From an uncultured Actinomycetes bacterium (GTDB lineage Bacteria; Actinomycetota; Actinomycetes; Mycobacteriales; Nakamurellaceae): a stretch of DNA of 64,000 bases. Below the pieces are notes generated by a model. The model did not search any database and was not told the DNA's origin. It saw only the letters and a list, made by a program, of their open reading frames with translations. The DNA lies in contig CALANS010000064.1 of the NCBI GenBank assembly GCA_937926105.1, positions 26,057 through 90,056 of the forward strand, given 5' to 3'. Below, in pieces: positions 24,368 to 35,746 of the stretch (the stretch's first letter is position 1; each line of letters starts with the position of its first letter). Position numbers and translations under genes: made by a program.

Positions 24368-25755
24368 GCCAGACCCACGACGAGGACATCGTCTTCGCGG
24401 AGGACCTGCTGCCGGACTATCTGCGCGGTGACGGGGCGGCGCCCGCCGCGGCGGATCCATCCGGCGGGGCGCCCGAGCGGATGTTCACGGTGAACGGCGG
24501 TGACTGGGACTCGGTGTTCGCCGACACCGAGTTCGCCGACACCGAGCGGATTATCGTCAACATGGGGCCGCAGCACCCCTCCACGCACGGCGTGCTGCGG
24601 TTGATCCTGGAGCTCGAGGGCGAGAGTGTGGTGCAGGCCCGGGCCGTCATCGGCTACCTGCACACCGGTATCGAGAAGTCCTGCGAGTTCCGCACCTTCA
24701 CCCAAGCGGTGACGTTCCTGACCCGGGCGGACTATCTCTCGCCGGCCTTCAACGAGGCTGCCTACTGCATGGCGGTGGAGAAGCTGCTGGACGCCGAGGT
24801 GCCGCAGCGGGCGCAGGTCATCCGGGTGCTGCTGATGGAACTGACCCGCATCTCCTCGCACCTGGTGGCGATCGCCACCGGCGGCATGGAGCTCGGCGCG
24901 CTGACCGGCATGACGATGGGCTTCCGCGAGCGCGAGGAGGCCCTGCACCTGATGGAATTTCTGACCGGGCTGCGGATGAACATGGCGTTCATCCGCCCGG
25001 GCGGGGTGGCGCAGGATCTGCCGGACGGCTCGATCGAGCGGATCGGCTCGTTCATCGAGGTGATGGACAAGCGGCTACCGGAATACGACAAGCTGCTGAC
25101 CGGTCAGCCGATCTGGAAGGGCCGGCTGCGCGGCATCGGCGTGCTACCGCTGCAGGGCTGCCTGCAGCTGGGCATCACCGGGCCGGTGTTGCGCTCGGCC
25201 GGGCTGGCCTGGGACCTGCGCAAGACGATGCCCTACTGCGGTTACGAGACCTACGACTTCGAGGTGCCCACCACCACGAACGCCGACTGCTACGACCGGT
25301 ATCTGCTGCGCGTGGCGGAGATGCACGAGTCGCTGAAGATCATGCGGCAGTGTGTGCAGCGGCTGCGTGAGCCCGGCCCGATCATGGTGGCGGACAAGAA
25401 GATCGGCTGGCCCGCGCAGTTGTCGATCGGCTCCGACGGGATGGGCAACTCGCTCGATCACATCCGGCACATCATGGGCGAGTCCATGGAGGCGTTGATC
25501 CATCACTTCAAGCTGGTGACGGAGGGCTTCAAGGTGCCCGCCGGCCAGGCGTACGTGGGGATCGAGGCGCCGCGCGGCGAACTCGGCGCCCACGTGGTGT
25601 CCGCCGGCGGCACCCGGCCGTGGCGGGTGCACCTGCGGGATCCCGGATTCGTGAATCTGCAGGCAATGCCGGCGATGGCCGAGGGCGGCATGGTTGCCGA
25701 CGTCGTGGCCTCGGTGGCCTCCATTGACCCCGTGATGGGCGGTGTGGACCGGTGA
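24364..25755 (+). CDS. nuoD: NADH-quinone oxidoreductase subunit D
   Basis: 463 residues, the 49-kDa subunit that forms the quinone chamber with NuoB. Conserved sequences include [20 protein letters not shown] (HPSTHG contacts quinone), [31 protein letters not shown] and the C-terminal DPVMGGVDR. An acidic N-terminal extension of about 60 residues precedes the family start. The start ATG overlaps nuoC; the stop overlaps the nuoE GTG. Confidence 0.97.
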   Translation: MSQTHDEDIVFAEDLLPDYLRGDGAAPAAADPSGGAPERMFTVNGGDWDSVFADTEFADTERIIVNMGPQHPSTHGVLRLILELEGESVVQARAVIGYLHTGIEKSCEFRTFTQAVTFLTRADYLSPAFNEAAYCMAVEKLLDAEVPQRAQVIRVLLMELTRISSHLVAIATGGMELGALTGMTMGFREREEALHLMEFLTGLRMNMAFIRPGGVAQDLPDGSIERIGSFIEVMDKRLPEYDKLLTGQPIWKGRLRGIGVLPLQGCLQLGITGPVLRSAGLAWDLRKTMPYCGYETYDFEVPTTTNADCYDRYLLRVAEMHESLKIMRQCVQRLREPGPIMVADKKIGWPAQLSIGSDGMGNSLDHIRHIMGESMEALIHHFKLVTEGFKVPAGQAYVGIEAPRGELGAHVVSAGGTRPWRVHLRDPGFVNLQAMPAMAEGGMVADVVASVASIDPVMGGVDR

Positions 25756-26597
25756 GCGTGAGCGAGCGACCCGGCACGGTGAGTGCTGCGGGCGGTGCGA
25801 CCAGGCCGCCGAGCGAGCCGGCCAGCGACTTCTATCACGGCAACCCGCCACAGCCCAATGCGCGGATGACGGCGCCGGTGTATCTGTCCACCGGCATCGA
25901 GTTCGACGCCGAGACGGCGGCCCGGGCGGATGCCATCATCGCGCGCTACCCGCAGCCCCGCAGCGCGCTGCTGCCGATGCTGCACCTGGTGCAGTCGGTG
26001 GAGGGTTTCGTCTCCCGGGACGGGATCCTGTTCTGCGCCGAGCGGCTCGGCCTGTCGGAGGCCGAGACCTCCGGCGTGGCCACCTTCTACACCATGTACA
26101 AGCGCCGCCCGTGCGGAGCGCACCTGGTCAGCGTGTGCACCAACACGTTGTGCGCCGCGCTCGGTGGTGACGACATCTACGCCGCGTTGCGCGACCGGCT
26201 CGGCGTCGGGCACGAGGAGACTTCCGGCGAGCCGGGCGCCGCCGGGTCGGTCACTCTGGAGCACGCCGAATGCCTGGCGGCCTGTGATCTGGGCCCGGTG
26301 CTGCAGGTGGACTACGAGTACTTCGACAACCAGACGGTGGACAGCGCCCTGGAGGTGGTGGACACGCTGCAGCGCGGCGATGTTCCCACTCCGACCCGGG
26401 GTGCGCCGCCGGCCGGGTTCAAGGCGGCTGAGCTGCAGCTGGCCGGGTTCTTCGAGGGACGCGAGGCGGATGTGGATGCCCCGTCCGCCTCGGACGCGAC
26501 CCTGCGCGGAGTGCAGCTGGCCGCGGACCGCGGCTGGAGCGCGCCGGCGATGCCGGCCGAGCCGCCGGCGTTCCCGGCCCTGCCGGAGAAGAAGTGA
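25752..26597 (+). CDS. nuoE: NADH-quinone oxidoreductase subunit E
   Basis: 281 residues, thioredoxin-like [2Fe-2S] protein (cluster N1a) of the NADH-dehydrogenase module. Ligands are visible as C129 and C134 (CTNTLC) and C174 and C178 (ECLAACD). The C-terminal 90 residues are a variable Ala/Pro-rich extension found in actinobacteria. GTG start overlapping the nuoD stop. Confidence 0.95.
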   Translation: MSVSERPGTVSAAGGATRPPSEPASDFYHGNPPQPNARMTAPVYLSTGIEFDAETAARADAIIARYPQPRSALLPMLHLVQSVEGFVSRDGILFCAERLGLSEAETSGVATFYTMYKRRPCGAHLVSVCTNTLCAALGGDDIYAALRDRLGVGHEETSGEPGAAGSVTLEHAECLAACDLGPVLQVDYEYFDNQTVDSALEVVDTLQRGDVPTPTRGAPPAGFKAAELQLAGFFEGREADVDAPSASDATLRGVQLAADRGWSAPAMPAEPPAFPALPEKK

Positions 26598-26607
26598 GGT
26601 TGAGCCA

Positions 26608-27936
26608 GTGACATCCCCCTCGACGCCCCACCCAGGCTCCACGCTCGATCCGCTCACCCCGGTGCTGACCCGCGGCTGGCTGTCGCCGAAGTCCTGGACC
26701 CTGAAGACCTACGAGGAATTGGGCGGGTACTCCGCGCTGCGCACCGCATTGACCGCGCAACCCGAGCAGATCACAGAACTGGTCAAGACCGCCGGACTGC
26801 GCGGCCGCGGTGGCGCCGGCTTCCCCACCGGGCTGAAGTGGTCGTTCCTGCCGCCGCTGGCCGACAAGCCGCGATACCTGGTGATCAACGGTGACGAGGG
26901 AGAACCCGGCACCTGCAAGGACATCCCGCTGATGATGGCGGACCCGCACCTGCTGGTGGAGGGCTGCATCATCACCAGCTACGCGATCCGCTCGCACTTT
27001 TGCGCGATCTACATCCGTGGCGAGGTGCTGCACGTGATCCGGCGGGTACAGGCCGCGGTGCGCGAGGCCTACGCCAAGGGGTATCTCGGCAAGAACATCC
27101 TGGGCAGCGGCTACGACCTGGACATCGTGGTGCACGCCGGCGCCGGCGCCTACATCTGCGGCGAGGAGACCGCACTGCTGGACTCGCTGGAAGGCCGCCG
27201 TGGCCAGCCCCGGCTCAAGCCGCCGTTCCCCGCCGTGGCCGGGCTGTACGCCAGCCCCACGGTGGTCAACAACATCGAGACCATCTCCTCGGTGCCGGCG
27301 ATCGTGTCCGGTGGATCCGACTGGTATCGGTCGATCGGCACCGACAAGTCGCCGGGCACCAAGATCTACTCGCTGTCCGGTCACGTCACCCGGCCGGGCC
27401 AGTACGAGGCGCCGATGGGCACCACCCTGCGTGAGCTGCTTGAGCTGGCCGGTGGCATGAAAGACGGTGTCCCGCTCAAGTTCTGGACGCCCGGTGGCTC
27501 CTCCACACCGCTGTTCGGCGCGGACTCCATCGACGTGCCGCTGTCCTTCGACGACGTGGCCGCCGCCGGTTCCATGTTGGGCACCACTGCGCTGATGCTG
27601 TTCAACGAGACTGTGTCGGTGCCGTGGGCGGTCATGAAGTGGGCGGAGTTCTACAAGCATGAGTCGTGCGGCAAGTGCACGCCCTGCCGGGAGGGCACCT
27701 TCTGGATGACGGCGGTGCTGCGGCGCATCGTCTCCGGGCAGGGGACCATGGAGGACATCCAAACCCTGGACGATGCCGCGTTCAACATCTTCGGCCGGGC
27801 GTTCTGCGCGCTCGGCGACGGCGCGGCGACCAGCGTGTCCAGCGCGCTCAAGCTGTTCCGGCAGGAGTTTGTCGACCTGGTCACCGGCGTCACCCCGCCG
27901 GTGATCGGCGCGCGGGAGATGGCGGGGGCACACTGA
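26608..27936 (+). CDS. nuoF: NADH-quinone oxidoreductase subunit F
   Basis: 442 residues. It binds NADH, FMN and the [4Fe-4S] cluster N3. Glycine-rich nucleotide motifs: [28 protein letters not shown] and [14 protein letters not shown] with [15 protein letters not shown]. Cluster ligands are C354, C357 and C360 ([11 protein letters not shown]) and C400 (FCALGDG). The start is GTG 26608, 9 nt after GAGG, which overlaps the nuoE stop. Confidence 0.97.
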   Translation: MTSPSTPHPGSTLDPLTPVLTRGWLSPKSWTLKTYEELGGYSALRTALTAQPEQITELVKTAGLRGRGGAGFPTGLKWSFLPPLADKPRYLVINGDEGEPGTCKDIPLMMADPHLLVEGCIITSYAIRSHFCAIYIRGEVLHVIRRVQAAVREAYAKGYLGKNILGSGYDLDIVVHAGAGAYICGEETALLDSLEGRRGQPRLKPPFPAVAGLYASPTVVNNIETISSVPAIVSGGSDWYRSIGTDKSPGTKIYSLSGHVTRPGQYEAPMGTTLRELLELAGGMKDGVPLKFWTPGGSSTPLFGADSIDVPLSFDDVAAAGSMLGTTALMLFNETVSVPWAVMKWAEFYKHESCGKCTPCREGTFWMTAVLRRIVSGQGTMEDIQTLDDAAFNIFGRAFCALGDGAATSVSSALKLFRQEFVDLVTGVTPPVIGAREMAGAH

Positions 27937-27937
27937 C

Positions 27938-30445
27938 ATGACCACGAGCACCACCGCGGCCCAGAACACCGTCACCGAGCGGCCACCGGCCCCCGAGGGC
28001 TACGTGCGGCTGACCATCGACGGCATTGAGGTGCTGGCGCCCAAGGGCGAGCTGGTGATCCGCACCTGCGAGCGGATCGGCATCGAGATCCCACGGTTCT
28101 GCGACCACCCGCTGCTCGACCCGGTCGGCGCCTGTCGGCAGTGCCTGGTCGAGGTCGAGATGGGTGGCCGGCCGATGCCCAAGCCGCAGGCGTCTTGCAC
28201 GCTGGCGGTCGGCGAGGGCATGGTGGTACGCACTCAGCTGACCAGCGCGGTGTCGAAGCGGGCGCAGGAGGGCAACCTCGAGTTCCTGCTGATCAACCAC
28301 CCGCTCGACTGCCCCATGTGCGACAAGGGCGGCGAGTGCCCGCTGCAGAACCAGACCCTCAAGAACGGGCCGGGCGAGTCCCGGTTCCGTGACGCCAAGC
28401 GGGTTTTCGTCAAGCCCATCCCGATCTCCACCGAGATCCTGCTGGACCGCGATCGGTGCGTGCTGTGCCAGCGCTGCACCCGATTCTCCGAGCAGATCGC
28501 CGGCGACCCGTTCATCGACATGCTGGAGCGTGGCATCGCCCAGCAGGTCGGCATCGGCCCGGAGATCCCGTTCCAGTCGTATTTTTCCGGCAACACCATC
28601 CAGATCTGCCCGGTCGGCGCGCTGACCTCCACCGCCTACCGGTTCCGCTCCCGGCCGTTTGACCTGGTCTCCGAACCCACCATCTGCGAGCACTGCTCGG
28701 CGGGTTGCGTGCTGCGCACGGATCACCGGCGCAATCAGGTGCTGCGCCGGCTGGCCGGTGACGATCCCGCCGTGAACGAGGAGTGGAACTGCGATAAGGG
28801 CCGGTTCGCGTTCACCTACTACAGCCAGGACGACCGGATCCGCACGCCGCTGCTGCGCGGGGCGGACGGAGAGCTTGCCCCGGCCTCCTGGACCGACGCG
28901 ATGACCGCGGCCGCGCAGGGCCTGGCGGGGGCCAGGCAGACCGGCGGTGTCGGCGTGCTGGCCGGCGGCCGGCTCACCGTCACCGACGCCTACGCCTACG
29001 CCAAGTTCGCCCGGCTTGCGTTGGGCACCAACGACATCGACTTTCGGGCCCGGGACCACTCGGCCGAGGAGATGGACTTCCTGGCCAGCCGGGTGGTCGG
29101 CACGGCGCCGGAGTCCGGTGGGGTCAGCTATGCCGCGGTGCAGCGTGCCCCCGCGGTGCTGCTGGTGGCGCTGGAGCCGGAGGACGAGTGCCCGATCCTG
29201 TTTCTGCGGTTGCGCAAGGCCAACCGTGCCGGCACCCAGGTCTTCTCGGTGGCGCCGCTGGCCACTCGCGGTCTGGAGAAGCTGGGCGGGACTCTGCTGT
29301 CCACCGAGCCGGGCGCCGAGGTCGCCGTGCTGGGCCGCATCGCGGCCGCCGCGACCGACGATCCGGTGGGCCCGACCGGCACGGCGCTGCGCCAGGCTGG
29401 TGCGGTGATCCTGGTCGGTGAGCGCGCCGCGCAGGTGCCGGGGCTGCTGACCGCCGTCGCTGAGCTGGCCGACGCCACCGGCGCCGGGTTGGCCTGGGTG
29501 CCGCGACGGGCCGGCGAACGGGGCGCACTGCTGGCCGGTGCCACTCCGACGCTGCTGCCCGGCGGCCGCCCCGTCGCCGACGACACCGCCCGCGCCCAGG
29601 TGGAAAGCGCTTGGGGGGCGGGCATTCCCGCCCAGCCCGGCCGGGACACCGCCGGCATCCTGGCCGCCGCGGCGGCCGGTGAGCTCGGCGGATTGCTGGT
29701 CGGCGGCGTTGAGCTGGCCGACCTGCCGGACCCGGCCGCCGCCCGCGCCGCGATCGGGAACGCCGGGTTCGTGGTGAGCCTGGAGCTGCGCCGCAGCGAG
29801 GTCACCGATCTGGCCGACGTGGTGTTCCCGGTGGCTGCCGCCGCCGAGAAGTCCGGCGCCTACCTGGACTGGGAGGGCCGGCTGCGCCCGTTCGGGACGG
29901 CGCTCAAGCTGGTCGGCGGGCTGGACGACGCCCGGGTGCTGGACACCCTGGGCGTGGAGATGGATGTCGACCTGTACACCCAGACCCCGAAGGCGGCGTC
30001 CGCCGACCTGGCCCGGTTGGGCGGGTGGACCGGCCCGGTACCGGCCAGCACGACTCCGGCGAGCGCGGCAGCGGTGGGGTCGCCCGCCGAACCCGCAGAA
30101 CCCGCAGCGGCCGCAGCGATCATCGGCGGTGTCGAGTTCGTGCTGGCCGCGCACCGGTCGCTGCTGGACGGCAGCCGGTCCGAGGACGGCGAGCCACACT
30201 TGGCCGGCACCCGCCGACCGGAGGCCGTCCGGCTCTCCGCCGCCGCAGCCGACCGGCTCGGGATCGCGGAGGGCGCCACCGTCACCGTCACCGGCCCGGC
30301 CGGCTCGTTGACGCTGCCGCTGGCCGTCTCGGACATGCCCGACACCGTGGTCCACCTGCCGGCCCGAGTCGCCGGCACCCGGGTGACCGTCGCGCTCGGT
30401 GCGCCGGTCGCCGGCCGGGTCACCGTCACAGGGGGAGGGAACTAG
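27938..30445 (+). CDS. nuoG: NADH-quinone oxidoreductase subunit G
   Basis: 835 residues, the largest peripheral subunit, which wires electrons through several clusters. The N-terminal ferredoxin-like [2Fe-2S] ligands are C44, C55, C66 and C69; then [23 protein letters not shown] and a further CEHCSAGC site begin the molybdopterin-oxidoreductase-like domain. That domain no longer binds the molybdenum cofactor in complex I. The C-terminus is Ala-rich and variable, ending in a beta domain ([19 protein letters not shown]). The stop abuts the nuoH ATG. Confidence 0.96.
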   Translation: MTTSTTAAQNTVTERPPAPEGYVRLTIDGIEVLAPKGELVIRTCERIGIEIPRFCDHPLLDPVGACRQCLVEVEMGGRPMPKPQASCTLAVGEGMVVRTQLTSAVSKRAQEGNLEFLLINHPLDCPMCDKGGECPLQNQTLKNGPGESRFRDAKRVFVKPIPISTEILLDRDRCVLCQRCTRFSEQIAGDPFIDMLERGIAQQVGIGPEIPFQSYFSGNTIQICPVGALTSTAYRFRSRPFDLVSEPTICEHCSAGCVLRTDHRRNQVLRRLAGDDPAVNEEWNCDKGRFAFTYYSQDDRIRTPLLRGADGELAPASWTDAMTAAAQGLAGARQTGGVGVLAGGRLTVTDAYAYAKFARLALGTNDIDFRARDHSAEEMDFLASRVVGTAPESGGVSYAAVQRAPAVLLVALEPEDECPILFLRLRKANRAGTQVFSVAPLATRGLEKLGGTLLSTEPGAEVAVLGRIAAAATDDPVGPTGTALRQAGAVILVGERAAQVPGLLTAVAELADATGAGLAWVPRRAGERGALLAGATPTLLPGGRPVADDTARAQVESAWGAGIPAQPGRDTAGILAAAAAGELGGLLVGGVELADLPDPAAARAAIGNAGFVVSLELRRSEVTDLADVVFPVAAAAEKSGAYLDWEGRLRPFGTALKLVGGLDDARVLDTLGVEMDVDLYTQTPKAASADLARLGGWTGPVPASTTPASAAAVGSPAEPAEPAAAAAIIGGVEFVLAAHRSLLDGSRSEDGEPHLAGTRRPEAVRLSAAAADRLGIAEGATVTVTGPAGSLTLPLAVSDMPDTVVHLPARVAGTRVTVALGAPVAGRVTVTGGGN

Positions 30446-31960
30446 ATGCCGCCCATGCTGCTGGCCGCTGCGACGTCCGCGGCGCCGCCTCCGGCACAGC
30501 CCGAGCCGGACGGCTCGCTGGCGCCGCTGTTGGCCGCCGACCCGGTCTGGCTGATGCTGATCAAGGCTGTGGTGATCTTCGCGCTGCTGCTGCTGCTCAC
30601 GCTGTTCGCAATCTGGTTCGAGCGCCGCGTGGTGGGGCGCATGCAGCACCGGCCCGGCCCGAACTGGAACGGCCCGTTCGGGCTGCTGCAGTCGCTGGCC
30701 GACGCGCTGAAGTTGATCTTCAAAGAGGGGCTGATGCCCCGCATGGTGGACAAGGTCGTCTACATCGCCGCGCCGATCCTGTGCGCCACCCCGGCCTTCT
30801 TGATCTTCTCCATCATCCCGCTGGGCGGGCAGGTGTCCATGTTCGGGCACCAGACCGCGCTGCAACTCACCGACCTGCCGGTCGGCGTGTTGGCCGCGCT
30901 GGCGTTTTCCTCGATCGGCATCTACGGCATCGTGCTGGGCGGCTGGGCCTCCGGATCCACCTACCCGCTGCTGGGCGGGCTGCGCTCGGCGGCGCAGATG
31001 ATCTCCTACGAGATCGCCATGGGGCTGTCCTTCGTGGCGGTGTTCCTGTACGCCGGCACCCTGTCCACCTCGGCCATCGTCGCCCAGCAGGAGGGCGGCT
31101 GGTACATCTGGCTGCTGCCGGTGTCGTTCATCGTGTACTGCATCTCGATGGTCGGCGAGACCAACCGGGCCCCCTTCGACCTGCCGGAGGCCGAGGGCGA
31201 GCTGGTCGGCGGCTACAACACCGAGTACTCCTCGATGCGCTTCGGCCTGTTCTACCTGGCCGAGTACATCAACCTGATCAACGTCTCCGCGCTGGCCACC
31301 ACACTATTCTTGGGCGGCTGGCGGGCGCCGTGGCCGATCTCGCTGTGGGAGGGCGCCAATACCGGCTGGTGGACCCTGCTGTGGTTTGCCATCAAGGTGT
31401 TGATCTTCATGTTCGTGTTCGTGTGGCTGCGCGGGACCCTGCCCCGGCTGCGGTACGACCAGTTCATGCACCTGGGGTGGAAGGTGCTGGTGCCGGTGTC
31501 GCTGGCCTGGATCGTGCTGGTCGGCGTCGCCCGGGTGCTGAACACCGCCACCGACCTGACCACCCGCGACGTGCTGTTGTGGATGGGCATCCCGCTGGTG
31601 CTGATCTTGCTGATCGTGGCGTTCTGGCCGAGCAGGACTCCGCCCGACGAGGACGCTGAGGACGCAGAGGACGCCGAACTCGCTGAGTTCACTGCGCTGC
31701 CCGGCGAGCCGGCGGTTCGGGCCGGTGTGGTCGGGCCGTCGCTGGCCGACTTCCCGGTGCCGCCGCTCGACCTGGTGGTGCCGGTGCCGCCGATCCGCAC
31801 CGCCGCGCTGGCGGGCGCCGGGGTCGGTGCGGGCGGCCCGGCAGGCAAACGCGGCCGGTCCGCCGGCCAGTTGACCGGCGGGGCCGGTCAACTCGGTGCG
31901 GGCGCCGCCGACGACGAGGATCCCGCGAAGGGCCCGGGAGGTAGCGATGTCGATCTTTGA
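30446..31960 (+). CDS. nuoH: NADH-quinone oxidoreductase subunit H
   Basis: 504 residues, eight or more transmembrane helices; it forms the entrance of the quinone channel. Hallmarks are [20 protein letters not shown] (near 60), [18 protein letters not shown] and [15 protein letters not shown]. The conserved part ends near residue 400. About 100 further residues form an acidic, Pro/Gly-rich cytoplasmic tail typical of some actinobacteria but long here. The 3' end overlaps the nuoI start by 14 bases. Confidence 0.95.
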   Translation: MPPMLLAAATSAAPPPAQPEPDGSLAPLLAADPVWLMLIKAVVIFALLLLLTLFAIWFERRVVGRMQHRPGPNWNGPFGLLQSLADALKLIFKEGLMPRMVDKVVYIAAPILCATPAFLIFSIIPLGGQVSMFGHQTALQLTDLPVGVLAALAFSSIGIYGIVLGGWASGSTYPLLGGLRSAAQMISYEIAMGLSFVAVFLYAGTLSTSAIVAQQEGGWYIWLLPVSFIVYCISMVGETNRAPFDLPEAEGELVGGYNTEYSSMRFGLFYLAEYINLINVSALATTLFLGGWRAPWPISLWEGANTGWWTLLWFAIKVLIFMFVFVWLRGTLPRLRYDQFMHLGWKVLVPVSLAWIVLVGVARVLNTATDLTTRDVLLWMGIPLVLILLIVAFWPSRTPPDEDAEDAEDAELAEFTALPGEPAVRAGVVGPSLADFPVPPLDLVVPVPPIRTAALAGAGVGAGGPAGKRGRSAGQLTGGAGQLGAGAADDEDPAKGPGGSDVDL

Positions 31961-32549
31961 TCCGCTGAAGGGCTTCGGCGTCACCTTCGGCACTATGTTC
32001 CGGCCGGTGGTCACCGAGGACTATCCGCGCAACCCGGTGCAGCCTGCGTCCCGCTATCACGGGCGCCACCAGCTCAACCGGCACCCGGACGGGCTGGAGA
32101 AGTGCATCGGCTGCGAGCTGTGCGCCTGGGCCTGCCCGGCCGACGCGATCTACGTCGAGGGCGGCGACAACACCGAGGACGAGCGCTACTCGCCCGGGGA
32201 ACGGTACGGCAAGGACTATCAGATCAACTACCTGCGGTGTATCGGCTGCGGGTTGTGCATCGAGGCGTGCCCGACCCGCTCCCTGACCATGACCAACGTT
32301 TACGAGATGGCCGACGACGACCGGCAGCGGCTGATCTACACCAAGGACATGCTGATGGCGCCGCTGCTGCCGGGCATGGAGGCACCTCCGCACCCGATGC
32401 GGCTGGGCGATAGCGAGCGAGACTACTACGTCAACGGTCCGGAGTTGGTGCGGCAGGCCGGTGCCGGCGCACGGGCCAGCGAGGCGCAGCAGACCGGCGA
32501 CCTGCCCGGCCAGCAGCCGATCGGCGACGCCGCGGGGAGCACTCGGTGA
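31947..32549 (+). CDS. nuoI: NADH-quinone oxidoreductase subunit I
   Basis: 200 residues with two [4Fe-4S] ferredoxin motifs: C53, C56, C59, C63 ([11 protein letters not shown]) and C98, C101, C104, C108 ([11 protein letters not shown]), which carry clusters N6a and N6b. GGGAGG lies 5 nt before ATG 31947, inside the end of nuoH. The C-terminal 40 residues are variable. Its stop overlaps the nuoJ GTG. Confidence 0.96.
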   Translation: MSIFDPLKGFGVTFGTMFRPVVTEDYPRNPVQPASRYHGRHQLNRHPDGLEKCIGCELCAWACPADAIYVEGGDNTEDERYSPGERYGKDYQINYLRCIGCGLCIEACPTRSLTMTNVYEMADDDRQRLIYTKDMLMAPLLPGMEAPPHPMRLGDSERDYYVNGPELVRQAGAGARASEAQQTGDLPGQQPIGDAAGSTR

Positions 32550-33442
32550 GCGGCGGCCTGTACCTGCTCGCGGCGGCCGCCGCGGACGGTACCGCTACCG
32601 GCGGGGCCGGCGGCGCCGAGGAGATCGTGTTCTGGATCGTCGGGCCGCTGGCGCTGCTCGGCGCCCTGGGCATGGTGTTCGCCCGGGTCGCCGTGCACTC
32701 GGCGCTGTGGCTGGTGCTGACCATGCTCTGCCTGGGCTGCCTGTACATCACCCAACAGGCCGAGTTCCTGGGCTTCGCGCAGATCATCGTCTACACCGGC
32801 GCGATCATGATGCTGTTCCTGTTCGTGCTGATGCTGACCGGCCGGGATGCCGGCGACTCGGTGATCGAGGTGCTGCGCGGGCACCGCGCCATCGCTGGGC
32901 TGGTCGGCCTCGGCGTGGTCGGGCTGCTGGTGGCGGTGTTGCTGCGCGCGCTGGGCACCTTCCCGGATGTGGGGCTGTCCGGCGCGTTGGCCGACCGGGG
33001 GGCCATCGGCTCGCTGGCCCAGGTGATCTTCACCGACTACCTGTTCCCGTTCGAGCTGACCAGCGCGCTGCTGATCACTGCGGCGGTCGGGGCCATGGTG
33101 CTGGCACACGTGGAGAAGGCGCCCGGCGAGCGGCGCACTCAGCGCCAGCGGGTGCTGGCCCGGATGCGCTCGGACCGGATGTCCCCGCTGCCCGGCCCGG
33201 GGGTGTTCGCCACCTCCAGTTCCAACGCCACCCCGGCGCTGCTGCCGGACGGGTCCATCGCGCCCGGCTCGGTGTCCCACCTGGTGGAGATCGCCGAGAG
33301 CGAGCGGGTGGCCCGGCAGTATCGGTCCGGCCGGGTGCTCACCGAGATCGAACCCGCCGAGCATCCACGGCCGGCCGGCGATCCCGTCGGTGACGACGGA
33401 TCCGGCGACGGCCCCGTCACCGACGGAGGGCAGCAGCGATGA
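32546..33442 (+). CDS. nuoJ: NADH-quinone oxidoreductase subunit J
   Basis: 298 residues, five transmembrane helices in the first 190, with the conserved [19 protein letters not shown] and [20 protein letters not shown] segments. The last 110 residues are a hydrophilic tail (Pro/Gly/Ser-rich), again longer than in enterobacteria. Membrane-arm subunit involved in proton translocation. GTG start overlapping nuoI, stop overlapping nuoK. Confidence 0.94.
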   Translation: MSGGLYLLAAAAADGTATGGAGGAEEIVFWIVGPLALLGALGMVFARVAVHSALWLVLTMLCLGCLYITQQAEFLGFAQIIVYTGAIMMLFLFVLMLTGRDAGDSVIEVLRGHRAIAGLVGLGVVGLLVAVLLRALGTFPDVGLSGALADRGAIGSLAQVIFTDYLFPFELTSALLITAAVGAMVLAHVEKAPGERRTQRQRVLARMRSDRMSPLPGPGVFATSSSNATPALLPDGSIAPGSVSHLVEIAESERVARQYRSGRVLTEIEPAEHPRPAGDPVGDDGSGDGPVTDGGQQR

Positions 33443-33738
33443 ACCCGACCCACTACCTGATGCTGTCAGCGCTGCTGTTCGGCATCGGCGCCGTCGGGGT
33501 GCTGATCCGGCGCAACGCGATCGTGGTGTTCATGTGCATCGAGCTGATGCTCAACGCGGTCAACCTGTCCCTGGTCACCTTCGCCCGCATGCACGGCAAC
33601 CTCGACGGCGTCGTCATCGCCCTGTTCGTCATGGTGGTGGCCGCGGCCGAGGTCGTGGTCGGCCTGGCGATCATCATGTCCATCTTCCGAAGCCGGCGGA
33701 GCGCGTCCGTCGACGACGCGAACCTGCTGAAGTACTGA
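33439..33738 (+). CDS. nuoK: NADH-quinone oxidoreductase subunit K
   Basis: 99 residues, three helices, MrpC-like. The buried glutamates of the proton path are visible in [14 protein letters not shown] and in [17 protein letters not shown]. Length is exactly that of the family. ATG overlaps the nuoJ stop. Confidence 0.97.
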   Translation: MNPTHYLMLSALLFGIGAVGVLIRRNAIVVFMCIELMLNAVNLSLVTFARMHGNLDGVVIALFVMVVAAAEVVVGLAIIMSIFRSRRSASVDDANLLKY

Positions 33739-33754
33739 AACGGGGGATCGGACC

Positions 33755-35746
33755 GTGAATCTGGCCCTGACCGCTGCCGGGCATCTCGCCGCGGCCGCGC
33801 CCTCGGCGCCACCGGCGGCGACCGGTGTGACGTCGCTGGCCTGGCTGGTGCTGCTGCTGCCCGCGGCCGGCGCCGTGACGCTGATGGTCGGCGGGCGCCG
33901 GTTGAACCGGGTGGCCCCGCTGATCGGCTGTCTGAGCGTGATCGCCGCGTTCGTCGTCGGCCTGTCGATCTTCTTCGCCACCGTCGGCGCCGGTGCCACC
34001 GACCGAGTGCACGACGTGGCCATCTGGTCGTGGATGCCGGTGTCGTCGCTGCAGGTCGACTTCGGCCTGCACATCGACCCGCTGGCGCTGACGTTCGTGC
34101 TGCTGATCACCGGGGTCGGCTCGCTGATCCACATCTACTCCATCGGCTACATGCGCGAGGATCCCGAGCGGCAACGCTTTTTCGCGTTCATGAACCTGTT
34201 CGTCACCGCCATGTTGCTGCTGGTGCTGGGCAACTCGTTCGTGACGCTGTACGCCGGCTGGGAGGGCGTGGGCCTGGCCTCCTACCTGCTGATCGGGTTC
34301 TGGTCGCACAAGCCGGTGGCGGCCACCGCCGCCAAGAAGGCGTTCGTGATGAACCGGGTCGGCGACGTCGGATTCGCGCTGGCCATCTTCATCATGTTCA
34401 AGGAGCTGGGCACCACCTCGTTCTCCGGCGTGTTCGCAGGGATTGGCGAGCTGGCGCAGACCTCCCCAGGCTGGGTGACGGCCATGGCGCTGCTGCTGCT
34501 GCTGGGCGCCTGCGGCAAGTCCGGTCAGGTGCCACTGCAGGCCTGGTTGCCGGACGCCATGGAGGGCCCCACCCCGGTGTCCGCGCTGATCCACGCAGCG
34601 ACCATGGTCACCGCCGGGGTCTACCTGATCGCCCGCAGTTTCGCGATCTTCGACCTGAGCGGCACCGGGCAGCTGGTGGTGGCCATCGTCGGTGCCGTCA
34701 CCCTGCTGGTGGGCTGCATCGCCGGCTGCGCCAAGGACGACATCAAGCGGGTGCTGGCCTATTCAACGGTCTCCCAGATCGGCTACATGTTCCTGGCCGT
34801 CGGGCTCGGCGCCGGGGTGTATGGGCTGGCCATCCTGCACCTTCTGACCCACGGCTTCTTCAAGGCGGCGCTGTTCCTGGGATCCGGCTCGATCATGCAT
34901 GCCATGAACGATGACGTGGACATGCGCCGCTTCGGCGGGCTGGCCCGGCGGATGCCGCTGACCTTCGTCACCATGGCCTGCGGGTACCTGGCCATCATCG
35001 GGTTCCCGTTCCTGTCCGGCTTCTACTCCAAGGACCCGATCATCGAGGCGGCCTTCGCGGCGGGCGGCGCCAAGGGAGCCCTGCTCGGCGGGGCGGCGGC
35101 GCTCGGCGCCGGCATCACCGCCTTCTACATGACCCGGCTGATGATCATGACGTTCTTCGGGGAAGCCCGGTGGAAGAACCTGACCTCCACCGACGGGCGG
35201 GACTACCACCCGCACGAGTCGCCCTCGGTGATGACCGTGCCGATGCTGCTGCTGTCGGTCGGGTCGCTGGGCGCCGGCGCATTTCTGGCGCTGGGTGACC
35301 GGCTGGTCGGCTGGTTGGAGCCGTCGGTCGGGGCCTTCCACGAGCCGCATCCGACGATCGTCTCGGCGAGCATGATCACCTGGGGCACCGTGGTGCTGAT
35401 GCTCATCGGGGTGGCCATCGCCTACCTGATGTACGGCACCCGGCCGGTGCCCGTCGCGGCTCCCGCGACCCGCAACCCGGCGGTACTGCTGGCCCGCGCC
35501 GACGTCGGTGGCAACGCCATCAACGAGACACTGGTGGCCCGGCCCGGCACCTGGCTGGCTCGCACCTTCGCCTACACCGACGCCCGCGGGGTGGACGGCC
35601 TGGTCGACGGGGTGGGCACGGCGATCGTCGGCATCTCCGGCTGGTGGCGGCGCTGGCAGAACGGCTACGTCCGCTCCTACGCCCTGTCCATGCTCTCCGG
35701 CACCCTGCTGGTGGCCGTCGCCCTGATGGTGGTGAGGTTCTCGTGA
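33755..35746 (+). CDS. nuoL: NADH-quinone oxidoreductase subunit L
   Basis: 663 residues, the largest antiporter-like (MrpA-type) membrane subunit, with the lateral helix at the C-terminus. Conserved sites: the glutamate in GWEGVGLASYLLIGFW, LLLLGACGKSGQVPLQAWLPDAMEGPTPVSALIHAATMV (core KSGQVPLQ...WLPDAM) and HLLTHGFFKAALFLGSGS. GTG start after GGGGGA. The stop overlaps the GTG of nuoM. Confidence 0.96.
   Translation: MNLALTAAGHLAAAAPSAPPAATGVTSLAWLVLLLPAAGAVTLMVGGRRLNRVAPLIGCLSVIAAFVVGLSIFFATVGAGATDRVHDVAIWSWMPVSSLQVDFGLHIDPLALTFVLLITGVGSLIHIYSIGYMREDPERQRFFAFMNLFVTAMLLLVLGNSFVTLYAGWEGVGLASYLLIGFWSHKPVAATAAKKAFVMNRVGDVGFALAIFIMFKELGTTSFSGVFAGIGELAQTSPGWVTAMALLLLLGACGKSGQVPLQAWLPDAMEGPTPVSALIHAATMVTAGVYLIARSFAIFDLSGTGQLVVAIVGAVTLLVGCIAGCAKDDIKRVLAYSTVSQIGYMFLAVGLGAGVYGLAILHLLTHGFFKAALFLGSGSIMHAMNDDVDMRRFGGLARRMPLTFVTMACGYLAIIGFPFLSGFYSKDPIIEAAFAAGGAKGALLGGAAALGAGITAFYMTRLMIMTFFGEARWKNLTSTDGRDYHPHESPSVMTVPMLLLSVGSLGAGAFLALGDRLVGWLEPSVGAFHEPHPTIVSASMITWGTVVLMLIGVAIAYLMYGTRPVPVAAPATRNPAVLLARADVGGNAINETLVARPGTWLARTFAYTDARGVDGLVDGVGTAIVGISGWWRRWQNGYVRSYALSMLSGTLLVAVALMVVRFS

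Noticed and set aside
27890..30865. A 991-codon minus-strand open frame across nuoG
   Set aside because: Shadow of nuoG and nuoH; the plus strand has all expected cluster motifs.
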